From assembly GCA_004194705.1 (NCBI GenBank), contig SADC01001351.1, positions 186,001 to 250,000 of the forward strand: a stretch of 64,000 bases of DNA, given 5' to 3'. The position numbers and the translations under genes were made by a program. This DNA is from Ditylenchus dipsaci (lineage: Eukaryota > Nematoda > Chromadorea > Rhabditida > Anguinidae). The notes below the pieces were generated by a model. It did no database searches and was not told the DNA's origin. It was given only the letters and a program-made list of their open reading frames with translations. Each line of letters starts with the position of its first letter. Position 1 is the first letter of the stretch. Below, one piece after another: positions 11,820 through 26,800 of this stretch.

Positions 11820-14800
11820 CATATCGCCACCAAGAACACTTCATGGGCAGCAACCACAACAACTTTCACAACAAGGAGAACCTGTACCGTCAGCAGCAGC
11901 AGTTATGTTCTCGAGTAACTAGACCCTCTTCTTATTACCCCCAACTCATCCAAAAACCAACAACTTTGATGCTGCACAGGACCACAGCCACTGGACCATC
12001 GTGTTCTTCGTCTGGTCGACTGTCCAATAAGCCCATAGATCTGGACGCATTCTCCAACAGCTCCATTTCTGATGATGATGACGATGATGAGGATGACGAC
12101 TACATTGACCACAGGAATTTCGACTCAGGAGCTTTGGTTGGAGCTAGGCACACATTCTACAGCACTTCCGACTTGACTTCCGACTCTGAGATTTGTGGGA
12201 GGATGGGACGGTATGCCATGGCCAGGAGGTAAGCTTGCAAAACACAATCAGATTTTTTTTAAATATCAATCAATTATTTTCCGAAAGCACTCGTTAAGTT
12301 CGTTCCCCAGCAGGTTCCGACAAATTTTCGATTCCTTTTTCAAAGATTTTCAGTTGTCGTTAGTTTTAATGATTTCAATTGTCTTTGGTGAGTCTAGTGC
12401 GAAAAATTGCAGAAATTTTAAATAGAAGTTCGTGGGTCTTTATAAGAAAATTGTCAAATGATCAGCAAAATCAGAATCTTTGCGATATTTTGGACTACCG
12501 CATTTCCTCAAATAAAAGAGGTTCCCGAAAATTCGGAATTCCGTTTTTTCATTTTTCCGGTTTCAACCGAAAGTACCATGAAACTTGATAAGCACAGCAA
12601 GAAAAAATTTCGAAAAAAGCACACACACGGTCTTTTAATAATACAAGACTTTTTCCTGGCATCTAATTTTCTTTAAAGTTTTTTCCAAAATTGTCCATAT
12701 TTTTTAAACAAAACCACTGATTCCTAAGTTCATCACTCCAAAGTTTAACAAGCTTTGAGCAAATCAACAAAAAGTGGTCGTATATATATCCAAAGAGTCA
12801 TAAAAGTGTTTAAATTTATTATCTTGCCTGGATCATCATCTTGTCAACTAAATTTACGACTTGTCCCAACCACAACAAAAAGACCAGTGGTGTAACATGC
12901 TTGAGAAAGTGAAAATTAATTTAACAAATATGTTTTTCAGAGAGAAGGGCGGCTTGAGAACGAAGTTCCCGTCTTTGTCCACCATTTACCCCGACAATTC
13001 CTCCTTTGAGGGTGACTACTACTGCATGGACACCCAGCCCCACAAATACATGGATTCCCGCCCCACCTATTGTCTTCTGCTAGGATGGAGGTGCCTGAAG
13101 AGCGTGGGAGGCCAGCAAGACCACCCAGAAACATGATGGCTGTGAACACCCACCTGTCTTCTTCTTCCTTGTCCACCACCCCACCGCCAAAGACTGCATC
13201 CAGAAGTTTGGAAATGATTGAGGTGGGTATATCAACTCTTTTATTATGTTTGAAAAACATTGAGAACATGTCTTTGATGGTCTTGTAGGATCTGACTGGC
13301 TCCCACAAGGAGCCTTTTAACAAGAACAAACCAATGAACGCCTTTCTGACGGGTTTTGAAAATTCTACTCATAAAATTTCTCTCTTTAGTTTCATTCTTG
13401 GAACTTTTTGAGAACTTCACAGACTTTTCGATCGACCTGATAGTGGTTTTTTATTTTTAAAAATAAAACAATTTTGGTTTCCTTGAACTCTCTCGATACC
13501 GGAAAAGTCTACGTGAAAATCAATTTAAAAAAATGGGTACCAAAAAAAGGAAAGATATGGGGTTGTTGAGTCGAACATTTGATTTCGAAGAATGTTCTGA
13601 ATGCTCCAGACTTTTTCGAACGTTTCTTTCCCTTTTCACTTGCATAAATTTCAACTTTGAGTTCACCGAAACCAAAACATGTAGAGCGCTAAAAACACCC
13701 ATCGAGAATATGTTTGGCTCGATTTGAAGTTGAAATTCGATAAAATAACAGATTTTCAAATCGAAAGTTTGAAAATTTTGGAATTCTAAAAATCTAATCT
13801 AAATTTAAGGCCCTCAATTCACGTCACGAAATTATAAAATAATTATTTTGATGACTTCTGCCCATAAAAAAGGCACGTAAGCAGATGTTTTTCATAATTT
13901 TATATTTGAAAAGATCACACGTTTAAGTCCATCCTAACATTCGCTGGGCCACTCTGCGCCTAAAGTTCCACCTAAATTCCTAAAATCAAACAAAAAGTTA
14001 AAGAAATTAACAAGCAAACAACAATATTTGAAGAAAAACAACAGGGGAACCAAGGTAAGAAACTGGTACCCATTCTCAACCGGGGCCGATATTTTTTATA
14101 AAAAGCGTCTCCAATGATAAAACTATCTGCATGAGATATACATAGATATACAGATAGATACTGACACATTGATTTTTTGAGCTTAGACTTAGCCTTAGTC
14201 GCAAGGTTGACCCGTTAGGGCGGGCTCACTCTTTCTGGCTTTCTCTTTTTACGATTTTATTTGGGTTTCCTGCTAAAATTGAGTGCTAGAATTATCAAAT
14301 TTTTTTATTAAAAACGATTTATAAAAGTTGACATGTAGCTGGCCGGAACCGAACTTGAATCCCTTGCTGCTGTGAAAAATTCTGAAAAATGTCGAAAATT
14401 CAAATTTTAAAACAAATGCACTTGTTATTTGTTCAAAATAGCCTGAAGCCCTTTCGTTTTCCTTCCTACTTCTCCATTTCTCTTTGCAATCAAAGCAGAT
14501 TGATAAAGTGTCATTGTTATGTTGCAGGAAATATCTCCAGTGCTGCCACCACCAGATGCCAACGACGACCTAGACCTTCCGCCTGTGATCCAGCCTTTAA
14601 AACTAAGCAAGGAGTGGAAACCGATCCAAACCTCCACCATGACCAACTTTCACCACCCTCAATATCCACCCAGCCACAGGTTTCCCAAAACCAATCCCCG
14701 GCATCCAGGCATGTCCACTGGTTGTGACAGGTTTTCTAGCACTCCAAGACCCCTCAGCATGATCAAGACGAATACCAACTCACTGACCAGGCGGACGCAA

Positions 14801-17800
14801 GCCCCTATGGTCCCAGCGGTAGAGTCTCCCCCACCCCCAAAAGTCTATTTGACCCTCACTACCAGGACCTAGCCACCACTTGTGTGAATATCCGTTCGGA
14901 GCAGTTTAATTTGCCAGCTCAACTGGCCAAACAATTCGATATCAAAGGTAATTTTAGAAACGCTTTATTGAGCAGTGCATTTTTAATGAATTTTTATCTC
15001 AGGAATTCTCTTTTTGAACATCACTATTGTTGGCTCAACCATGATTGTGACACTGAGGAATGCCGCCTACTTTTGAATGGGCGTCCGCCAGTTTCGTCGT
15101 AAGTATTTTGGGGGTTATAAAAAGGTTGCAAGTGACAGTTAAAAAAAATTAACAGGGCATAAAATATTGAAAAATTGATTTTTTCAGCAAAAAATATTGT
15201 ATGAAAGGCCATGTTTTTATACAAATTTGACAACGATTTATTTTGAAGCGAATTTTTATGATACAAAATGTGAAAACTCTAAAACTTCAAAAACTTACCG
15301 TTAATGGTGGATTAGTTTTTAGATGTGTTAAAGTAGAAATCTCGAGGACAAAATCAGCTACATATCGTAAACGCACTAAATATGAATCAAGGTATAGTTC
15401 AGCTTTCACATTTTATTCCTATAAAACAAAAATTTATTTAGGTTCAAGTCCTATCGTACATGTGTGGTGCCGCAAAGTAACCAACCAGATTTCTACGAAG
15501 AGTTTAAGTTCCGTATTTCTCAAGTGCATTTAAAGCTGAGTGACAAGTTGGGCATCACCGTCTATGCTACTGGGGCTAATGATTCTTCCAATGTTGAATA
15601 CATGCCGTAAGTAACCGTGTTTATAAAAAGTTCACAAAATTTAAAAATTGTTGTAGCCGAGAAATCCTGGGTCGCATGAGTTTCCCACTAAGAAAGCTTT
15701 TTCGAAAGGCTAATTTGGTGGGTTGTTTTTTCAAAATAATCAACCCAAAAATGTACTTTTAATTTGTTTTTTAGTATGATTACAATGCCTATGGTGGAGA
15801 TGAAATTTCGGCGCATGATCCTGTCAAAGTATTTGACATTTTGTTTGCTTATCTCTTCATTTAATTACTTTTTGTGCTGTTCAGGTCTGTGATGGCGGCT
15901 ATTTTCTTCTTCCGTAAGCCTCTTTAAAATCTCCTATATCATTTTACACAAAAAATAAATTCTTTTATATTCTAGGAAAAGACTGGCTCTGAACGCTACT
16001 TTTCTCAGGACAGTGTGAGTCTATTTTGCCTTTGTCAAAGATCACCATTTCTCTTATCTTTTTTTATATCTTTTTATCTTGCAGATTTTGCACCGGAAAT
16101 ACTACGACGAAATCGGCGGCGGCTCGACCACAATGTCAACCACGTCTTCTCTGCACTCGGGTTCTCCGCTCAAGGTGGGTGGCTATCACAAAAGGGTTGA
16201 AACAAAAGTTTGATTGAAGGAAACTTGTTTGTCTGTTCATCTGTCAGGGAATTTCGGGAACGATTAAATCTTTTTTCTTCCTCTGTCTGTATATATTCGA
16301 ATAGTGGTGGTAGTGTCTATAAATATGATAGAGCTTTTTATTTCCTAGAGTAACTTTTTAATTATATCACAATATTCTTTTATATTCAACTTTTTAATTA
16401 TTTTGTTTGGCTAAGACGGGAAGAAATGATAATTGCCGCATTGCTTTTAAGTTAACTTGGTGATCTTTTACCTAGGCTTTTTGTGTTTGAATTCATAAGC
16501 TTTTTTCCTTTCTGTCATCCTTGTACTCTGTATCTTCTTTCTTATTCTTCTTAAAAATGATCGTCTGCAAAAAAAGGTTTCAGGAGAGGGGGTTTTTGAA
16601 AAAATTAAACCCACATGTAGGCCTATTAGAAGAAATACGGTATCTTAATTGTCACAAGTCCTTCCTATTCCGTTTTTTAAAGCCGTTTTCCGTTTTTTCC
16701 GTATTTTGAATTTTCACCCAATTATTTCAAGATAGGCTTGACTTTTTTATTTTCATTTTCGAGGTATTTTAGCAATTTAAAAATTGAAGCGAAATGATAT
16801 TTTTATTAACTTACACTCCCAATAGCGTTCACCTCAAGCCGGTCCCCGGTGTCTTTGACAGAGTCAACTGTATTTTTTATTTTGGTGCTTTCTAAAATCT
16901 AAAAATAACCCTTTCTGAAACAGCTATTTTTTTTATTTTCTGTTGACTTCAACTTTTGAAAGGTAGATCTCACTTTTCGAAAAATTGTCTGTTTTCTTCT
17001 TTTCACATCTCAAATCACTTTTCTGTTCGAAAAAATTAGCTGTGTGTGTGTAAAACTATACAACTAGCAATAAGCTGCTGTTTTCATAAATGAAAGTGGG
17101 AGTTTTGAGCGATGATCGTCAATTGGAAATGTGACTACTGCTCACCTCCACCCTTTTGATTTGGGTCCGTTCAAGCCTGCTTCCCAAAACACACTTTTTT
17201 GAACTAAAAACAAAGAAGAAAAAAGGTTGTGAGTGAATTTTCCGGTGACATTGATGTTCTTTTTCCTGCTCTACTTTTTGTCTAAGACTCCTTTTAAAAT
17301 TAAATTCCTGCCCTTTTCCAGTGAAACATTTATTCGGTGGGAGGTTAGCTTTAGCTTTTTTTGCTTCTTCTAACTATTAGATTTCAAGCATTTGCTACTA
17401 GACTTTACTCTTATTTTGTTGCCCTTTTTGTTGGCCAACCTAACTTTAATGGCAAATGCTATCAGAATAAATAAAATAGTAGTTTATAAAAGAAGGAAAG
17501 AAAATCCTGGTTGCTTAATGTGGTCGTTTGAATAATTTTTGGGATATAAAACACTTTTTATGCCTTACAAGCATAGTGACCGCCCGTCCGGCCGGGCCCG
17601 TCCCGTCCCCGTCCCGTCCGGACGGCGCTGAAAACCCGGACGGTCAGACGGCCGGCTTGGCCGACCGTCCGAACGGCCGGCCGGCGGACGGCCGGCTAAA
17701 AACGTCCAAGACGGCAGACGGCCGGCGACGAAAAACTCGGACGGGACGGCCGACGGCCGGTCCGTCTGACACCGTCCTTCACCAGAACGAACAAATTTTG

Positions 17801-20800
17801 GACTCGTAATGTTTATTTTAACAAAAGTCTTGAAAAATAACACTCCACCAAAATTCAGCTCGGAGAATCACAATTTAGTGATACGCTTGCCCTAACAGAA
17901 ATCACATCACCATTCGGCTCAGGGACAGTTCATGTCCCTTTGAGATCAGAATCTACCAACGACCTCGTAGAAGATGTATTGCATCGCTGCGATCGAGAGG
18001 CTGTTAATACAAAAGCAGCGACGTTTTGGACAAACGAGGTAAAAACACTAACTTTTTTCTAAAACAACAAAAAATTCATCTAAATGGGCCGATAAAAAAA
18101 CTCAGCTATCGATATTTTGATAATTCCGGCTTCGTCTGGTGCTGCTAAAAGAATTTTTTCCATAATGAGAATGCATGCGGAAGGAAGAAGTGTGGGTATT
18201 AATAAAAAACTGATAAAGGCTTGAATACTTCTGACAAATAACTCGAAATATATTTTTAGTTGCTAAATTTTTTCAGTAAAGATCAATTTTTTAAGCAAAA
18301 AATTTGTAACAAAACTTTTTACACTATTTAGGCCGGCCGGCGGACGGCCGGCGTTAGAAAATCTTAGTCGGACGGCCGGCAGACGGCCGGCGAAATTTTC
18401 AGCAAGACGGCGAAATATTGGACGGCCGGCCGACGGCCGGCCGTAAGAAAAAATTTCGGACGGCCGGTTGGACGGCCGGTCAAAAACGTCTAGGACGGGG
18501 ACGGGACGCCGTCCAAATTTCAGGAAGCGCGGTCACTATGCTTACAAGGAATTATTTTTTAATTTAAATTTTAAATATTTTAGTAGTGGTTAACTGAACC
18601 GGAACGAACCTTTTTTCAATTTTTTTTTGGCTATTTTCGGTTTTCAATGTCACTCTTTTGCTCTGGCTTCAGGCATCTTTTTTTTGTTCTAATTTAGTTT
18701 AGCGACGAACCAGGATTAGTCCGGTTGGACTGACAGGAAACTAGAAGATCGTATCCGAAAACTGGGTAGAGCAAAATTAAAAGAAAATTACGGTTCCTTT
18801 CACTTATCTCAATCCCTCTCTTGAAGAAATTTAAAAAAAACTAGACAAACTTAAGGAAAAATAAAAGGTGTCGCAATTAATGGAACTAGCCCGAATTACC
18901 CTTTACTCGTACAAAATATAAAAAATTAGCCGGCAATTTTGAATACCCTCACCTCATATTTGAATTTTAGGCAGCGAAATGATAAATCTGACGAAGATGA
19001 CTAAACCTAACTTTTCATCTTATATTCACTTATCTTTATAAGAACTTGCACTTTGCTTGACGAAATCCAGATACAGACTAAATGTGATTAAAATTTACGT
19101 GAATTTACAATTTAATTTAAATTTAACGACACATCAAAAGTTCATACCCGCTTAGGGTCCGACACCTTTTTTACCTTAATATTTGAAGCTTTTGATTTGT
19201 TTTGATTCGTCAGTCTGATCCCGGAAATCGCAAAAATTCCAATTTTACTGGTTGTTATTTAAAAACTAAATAGTTTTTCTAAAAATACTCGTTATTCTCG
19301 GTTTAACGACACCCCTTTTTGAAAATAGGGCGTCGTTTAATCTAAGTTCAACTGTAATTTTGATATTTGGCACAGTCAAATTTTTTCAGCACCATCACCT
19401 TTTTTGGCTGAATCAAGATGTTATTTCAATTTTTAGCATCTTGCCATTTCTTTTTGCTAAATGTGCAAAAACGGAAATTTGTCTGCGAGATGTTCTTTTC
19501 CAATTTAAAGGAAAAAAGAAAATGTTAACTGCAAAATTACGTCCTTCTTGAAAGTTTATTAGTGCTAGTAGTCTGTCTATACAGAAAAGTTTGCTGTTAA
19601 GTAGGCAGCAAAAACGTTTAAAGTGTGTTTGTAATGACAATTTCTGAATAGCCTTTTAAGAAAAATTATTTTTTGTTTCACTCTTCCTAGAATGCAAATT
19701 TGGTAGTTTGCTTAGTTTTGAATTTATCCTTTATCTATCTTTACTTGAATTGTCTTGGTGTTTGTTTAAGGTCTAGGCAAATTTTTGGTTATCTAATTTT
19801 TAAATGGGTTGGCTAGATTCAATCCACTATATAGCTGCAGTCAAGGATATGGCTTTTAAGAATAAAAAACGAATTGCTATATGATTTATAAGTAGTTTTT
19901 TTAAAACACAAATTCAGTTTTTTTAAATTTTCGGCCGAAAGGCTTTTTTATATGCGCTTTAAAAAGTTCAAAGTTTCTAATGTGTAAAAAACGCATGATG
20001 GTTTAATTTGATGGTTTTATTAAAACAGTTTTATTCAATTATTAGGTCGTATAAAAAGTTTGCCACTTTTATTTCAAAAAAATCTTTAATTCGTGTCATT
20101 GTGTTTTTTCCATAAATCTTATGACAATTTTTTAATGGTTGACCCTTATTTTGTGGTAAGGAATCTCAACTAAAATAAGGGGTAAACTATTAAAAAAATT
20201 ATCAAAAAAAGTTATGGAAAAAATACAATGCCACAATCTGAATTGGCTGGCGACACTTTTTTATTATGTTATCTTTTTCGAATTGTTTGTTATTTTCGTT
20301 TGAAATTGACACTTTATGTGTTAGTCCTGAAATGTCTTTGAACTGCTATAAGTAGTTATGGTTCCGTGAAACTAGGCTAAGTCGTCCAATCTGGCGATGT
20401 CAAGTATGCTTGGCAGTCAGAAAAAAATTCACAATAATTGGAAACCGGATTTATATATTGACCCAGCCTGTAGTTTTACTTAATCAAAGCTTTTTTCGTG
20501 AAACACTTCAGAAATTTTTTTCTTCCCGTCAAAAAATACTACAATTTTTGAATTCATACAGCGTTAACTATATATATTTTCTATTGCGCAAGCAGCCCTG
20601 GTTTTCAGAATAACCTATACGCCATTTAAGCGATTAGTGCTCACAAATTGTAGTAGTTGTTAGTATTTGCTGAGCCAATTGTACTTGCTGAACAACATCT
20701 ATTAGCATGCTTCAAAAGTTGATGTTGTTTACAGCCCAAGCTGATTTCTCGTGACATAAAACAATCTATGATTTCAAAAAAAAATTGCAGGATATGTATA

Positions 20801-23800
20801 TATTTACCCCTCCCATGGCTAAACCCCCACCCACTCGTTGCAAATCCTCTTTCCTAGCTCCCAGGGGTGTATGTGGGGCATGGTCAGTTTGGGGCATACA
20901 AATGAATTGGAAGAAAAGCTGATCTTGCAGTATTTTAAGACGTTTTTTTTATAAAAAATAGTAGTATAGTTTTATTCGAGGAATTGCTTGCATAAAAAGA
21001 TTAGAAAATATTGGGAAAAATTGTTTTTAAATTTTGTAGTAGAGTATATTTGAACTAGAAAAAGCTAGTATATTTAGTTCTGAACACCATAGTTTAGTTA
21101 GTTTTTGGCAAATTAATTGAGATTATAGGTTCAACTTGCTTTTTGATTTATTAAATTAAAAGTCGCAAATATTTTTGTTATGCATAGTTTTATATATCTA
21201 TTTATTTCCTGTTATTCCACTATTAAATACGCCATTAATCGCTCAGATTCAGTTTCAAAAATTTAGGATAAGGGGTTTGAACTTTTAGGTATAAAATGCA
21301 AACAAATATCTATCTTTTAGCTTCTGTGCTTGCCCTTTTCCCCTAAAATCTTTTTTGAAGTTTATAGGAATATTTTTTTAAAATATAAAATATTTTTATT
21401 TTTTCAGTATTTTATTTTAAAATTACTCCCTTACGGATACAAAAAACTGTTTTACGGTAACTAAAAAAACTAGACTGAATTAGTTTTTATCATTCTTTTT
21501 AACAATTTTTGTTTCCAAATAAACTACAAATTCTAAAAGCAATAACAAACAAACATTACAGTTTCCCACATTTTATTACAAAGATCTTATTTTTGGCAAG
21601 GTTCATAAAGCGTTTCCTTGCCATATTTACAAATGTCACAACTACAATTATTTCCTGCCATAATTACATGTTATCATTAAAATGAAACTTTTTCCAACCA
21701 TCAATTTGCTTATTTTGACTTCCTATACAAAAAATTGCAGTAACAGTCGAGTCTTTTGACAATAGAGTGCCGCGTTAATGAGGTTTTTAAGCGACGAAAT
21801 TTCAAAAATTCCAAACACCGACCGGTGAAATTAAAAGCTGTAGAATATTTGGGACCAGACTGTCAAAACAGAATTGCTAGAAGATTACGAAAATTGGGTT
21901 AAAAAAAGTGTCGGACCCTAGGTGGGAACGAACTTTTGGGGAGCCGTATTTTGAGTACTCAATTGTAAATTGTGTTAAAACTTTTAAATTTATCCAAAAC
22001 ATCTATGCTGTCATCCAATTCTTGCTGCCATTTCTAAATTTGAAAACCATTTATCCTTAAAAGGGCAATCTTGCTGACTTTTCTTTATCTCTTTGCTGAC
22101 TTTTCATTTGTGTGGTTTCAGGAGTAGAAGATCTTCTTTAGCATTTATTCTTTGCAACTATTTGTCAGTCTGTTTGAGCAGCTTGTAGGTGGATTGTGAA
22201 AGAAGGGATATATCTGACAATTACTAGGAAAATAAATTATCCCTTTTTGCAGGCTTTAATTTTTCTATTTATAAGCTTGATGTTGTGCAAACACAAATAT
22301 TTTTAATGCTTAATTTTAAATTTTCACGAAAATGAAACCTATCTAATTTTTTAGCAAAAAATGCAGTCTCTTATGGTTTTTAAATTGTTTTGAAAAACTT
22401 TAGTAAAAACTATTATTTTGGCAATGAAAAAAATAAAATTTAATTCGGGGGAGGGGGATAGCGGCGGTTAACTTTATTCATTTTGGACAAAAATAGTTGA
22501 TAGAAAAAATGGGGACGCAACCAACTCACCCGCCAACTTAAAAGACTCGCAAATGTCAAATCTCACCAACGGCGAAACTCACCAATGGCAAATCTTGCCA
22601 ATGGCAAAACTCGCCGACAAAAATTCGACTAAACGGCCCTCTATAGCCGGTCCCAAGTGGGGCAGTTGCATCGAATTTTTCGTTGGCAAGTTTTGGCGTT
22701 GGCGAGATTTGACGTTGGCGAGTATTTCGCGATGGAGAGTTATGGCGTTGGCGAGTCGGTTGCGTCTCAAAAAATATTGAGATCATCGAGCCGATTCGAA
22801 ATTACAAAAAAGATTAATTTTTTTTTGATATCACTATAGGAGCAGTCAAAATAAGTGCTTATCAGTTTATTATTTTCAAAAGTCGTCATACTTCCTTTTT
22901 TGTCCAATTTAATCAGCTATTAGTTGTCAAGAACACTTTGTGAAAACTGTTCCCATACCTTTTATTTAGGTTTATGTTCACAAGCTAACTTTTGTTGTTG
23001 AAACTAAAACATAAATTTGCCCTTTCTTTTTAAACTAACTTAATTTAACTAACCACGGCTGTGTGTGTGTAATATATATATCTTATTAGAGACTTTCTGA
23101 AAACCTTAATCTCCCAAGAAAGTGTGTGTTCTCACTAGCCAAGCTGTTGTCATAAAACAACGCTTTAGTCAACGTACGCAGACACACCTTTGTAGCAGTT
23201 GATTACTATTTACTTAGACATTTTTAAAAACTTTCATTTCAAAACTTTTTTATTAAGAACTTTTTTATAAAAATTTAAATTTATTTTCAAATTCAGTAAT
23301 GTTCGGAATAAAACATTTGTTTTGGGTTGTTATTGTCAGATTGGATATTTTTTGGGTAAAAGTTTTTTTTCTGCTGCTAAAAAGCTTTTTACTGTCGCCT
23401 TCTGTTTTTCACATTTGTCAGTAAAAATGCCATATTTCCTCTAATAGAGCAGCCATCCCTTGATTAGAAACCTTCTGTTGGCATTGTGTTTACTATATGC
23501 GCCCTTTGTAGACTGCTTCTAAAAAGTTACCACCCAAATTTTAACCAACGAAAAAAGCTAAAAACTGAAAAGTAACTTACCTAGGAGCTGTCTTTTAAAA
23601 GTGGGTCAAAAACACAATGCCAAAACATTATTTTAAATCAAGGGGCAGCCCCATCAGCGAAAAGGCGTAACTGCAATCTCAAAAAGTGTAAATACTATAT
23701 TAATTGAACGACACTACTTTTAAATTCTGTAGGCACTTTTTGGCTCACCCTTAATTAGTTTTAAAAGCGCTCAAAAACCATTGTTCAGAACTAATTCTTG

Positions 23801-26800
23801 CTAAAACTCTCGAAAATACCCTTTTAATCGTCTGTTTGAGGGATTTCTTTTGCTTTTATAAATGCTATAGTATTTTTTTACATAAACTAACTTAATTTTT
23901 GTCTAGTCATTATCAAAAAAATATTTTTTATAATAAATATATACTTTTTTGAAAGCACCCAAGGATTAGTATTACCTGTGCTTGCAAGATACTAGCAGAT
24001 GCAATATTAAGTTGGACTCGACCAGACTGCTGGCCTTTTACCCCCGCATTAATGAGCTGATGGGCTAATAAAGCAGTTCTATTTATGGAGTCATCCAGCG
24101 CCTAATAAAGTTTTGAAGGGCTTAAAAAGCATTTACACCGGAAAGTGTCTGGACACGTTTTGGCCAAACCTTAAGATTATTTAAGCATTTTACGGAACTT
24201 AAAATAGTTTTTTTCGTTTAAGACTTCCTGGTATACTTAATTAGGCTTGATGTGTTAAAAAAACTTTAAACACACAGTTCTTGTCTATTTTTTTGTATAT
24301 TCTCACACTTTTAGTGCGTGCTGCGTAATTTACACTTTTAGCTAAGCAAAACAGTGACGAAAACTTCAAAAAGCTAACTAGACTGAAAATTCGATTAAAA
24401 GTAAAAATAAAATGTAAATGTAATGTAAACAAAATAGGTTTTTTAATCAAAAATTGACTTTCCTATTTTTTAAACCATAAACACTTTTTTAATTCTAGTC
24501 TAAAGTTAGAATTTTTAGATATATGCCATGTAAATATCCCAAACAGGTCATATAAATACAAAGACAACTTAATCCAGAAATTTAGCATCACTGCAAAAAA
24601 ATTGGGAACATCTTTGCAAACTTGCTAAATTAGCTTCCTTGCACTAAAAAGCAAATATGTTAATTATCGCAAACAAATCCTGGATGCACTTTTTAAGGAA
24701 GCCTTTTTTGCTAAAAATTCCAGCCCAGCTAGAAATAATATCCATTTGTTGTTGCATGCTGTAATCCACTTGTTTGTGTAGCAGGAAGTGTAGCCGCTTA
24801 ACTTTTGCAGATAACTTGCTAGTTAAGCTATCTAAGCCTATAGTCTCACTAGTACTTAAGAAAGCTTGCAACGGCAATTCTAACAACTTTTTGTTGTAAT
24901 TGCTATTGCCACCCATTAAGGCAGCTTCGGAATTAGTTACTGTTGCTGGAAAGACCAAAGGTGCCCCCCACTTCTCTATAAAACAACTGCTATATTAGCA
25001 AAGAGACTTGTCGCATGCTTGCGTCAATGCCTTTGTGACAGCTGGACCATAAGGTTCATATGTAGCAAAAATTTGATTTTTCTACTTTTTCGATAAGCTA
25101 ATATTGCTGGCTGAACAATTAGTTTATTCACTGATAGAAAAATGACCTCTTTTGACGCTACTGGAATACCCATCCCAAAAAAGCAATTAGAAGATACCAA
25201 TTAGGACGGCACTTATGTACCTGGGGGGCCCCTTTTTGGTCAACTATGAATGGTGTTTAAACGTGTTCTAAGTGATTTTTATACGCTAGAAACGATAAAA
25301 GAAGTTATTTCCCAACGTTTTTCCTACTAAAAAGTTAGAATTTCAAAAAAATTTTGGTAACCATAATTTGACCAGTTGCCTTGGTCCCCTAAGCTAGATA
25401 AACCAAAAAGGGCACCTGGATATCTTTAAAAATACCAAAAACGATGGGATTTGAACATAGTTTTGTTATCTGGGGCCTACCGCATAAAGAAACTCGGGTG
25501 CGCGTATTGTTTTTATGCATTCAGAGTTACTTTCGAGTGATTTGTGTCTAAGGTATGTGGGTATGCGCATCTCAACTCCAAGCCCCCTGCGCCCCGAAGG
25601 GGCGCAGGGTGCTTGAGAGTTAGAGATGCGCGCACTCACTTACCTTAGACATGATTCCGAGCAAGACTCTTGATCATAAAATGCATATAGAGACTCTTTT
25701 TGCCTAGCTCCAGTGACCAAAACGGGGTAGGATACCTTAATACACGATATTTTACCTTGGAGGACCAAGGCAGTTAGTCAACTTTTGGTACCCAATTTTT
25801 TTTTTGCCTCAGCCTAAATTATCGGGGAAGGGGGGGCATTATATTCCAGCAGCGCCAAATTTTTTATACAGCACAAATATTGATGCTTTAACTTTCTATA
25901 TCTTATTAAATTAGCTCTTATTAAATTTTTCAAATTCTTCTTACGAATTTGGGCCCTATTCCACAATAAAGGTGTTTTTTGTTCCCTTGAGAGGGGACTT
26001 TTTAGGCTTTACACTAAGGCAAGGGTAGGTCAGCGAATGTTAGGACGAACTCAAAGATTTTGTGCATCAAAATAGCTTAAAGACAAAAAAATTCAAAAGG
26101 CTTTTCTCTAAATTATCCAAGTTTTCGAGAAAAAATACCAAAAAAGTCTAGCTTGATGTCCGCTAGTTTTTTAATCTTTATAAATTGTTAATAAAAAATG
26201 AATTGTTTTCTAATAGTTTCTTAAAATCTGTTCTTCTCAAACTTAATTTTCCATGAAAAGCTCCAAAAATATCTTTAAATATTGGCAAAACACGCAAGAC
26301 TTTTAAAGAAGCCATGTGTGTAGTTTTTAATCCTTTTCTATTATGCTCTTAAATAAAAAGCTTGTTTTAAGAAGACAAGCACTAGTAAACAAGTTGTGTT
26401 CATTAACAAGCAGGGTGCTTTCCCCATTTATAACAATAATAACTTTTGGATGGTCAAGTGCAATCGACATTAGGAAATTTAATTCCAGCTATTGCTGGAA
26501 CCATGTGAAGATCCTAACTTCGTGTGCTGCTTACCAGCATCTATAAATTATTAGGGGTTTAATTAATAGGGTTTAGTAGGGTTTAATAGAGTTTTTTTCC
26601 TTGTAGAGAGTTAAATTTTTCTAAGTAGTTAAGCTGATGCGTGATTTTTCTTTTTCTTTGTCAAAGTTTAATCTTAATAATCTTTTGAACATCTTGTTGT
26701 GATCAAGTCATCTGATGGACTTATTACTGAGAAGTTAGCAAATTAAATTTGGGACAGACCTCAGAGTGCCCGACTAATGAGGGTCTATTTACCTGATTTT

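Noticed and set aside
12971..13083. A hidden intron that would remove the exon 2 frame break
   Set aside because: Its length would fix the phase, but the donor is poor and it would delete a stretch with clear coding character (STIYPDNSSFEGDYYCM).
15065..15098. Programmed -1 frameshifting at UUU UGA in RGS exon 4
   Set aside because: There is no classical slippery heptamer, and similar one-base breaks occur at three other places in the same gene, so a common technical or decay cause is more likely.
24644..24958. 104-codon minus-strand frame inside the long RGS intron
   Set aside because: It looks peptide-like, but no family, no flanking exons and no promoter features were found; a frame this long is not surprising across 12 kb of intron.
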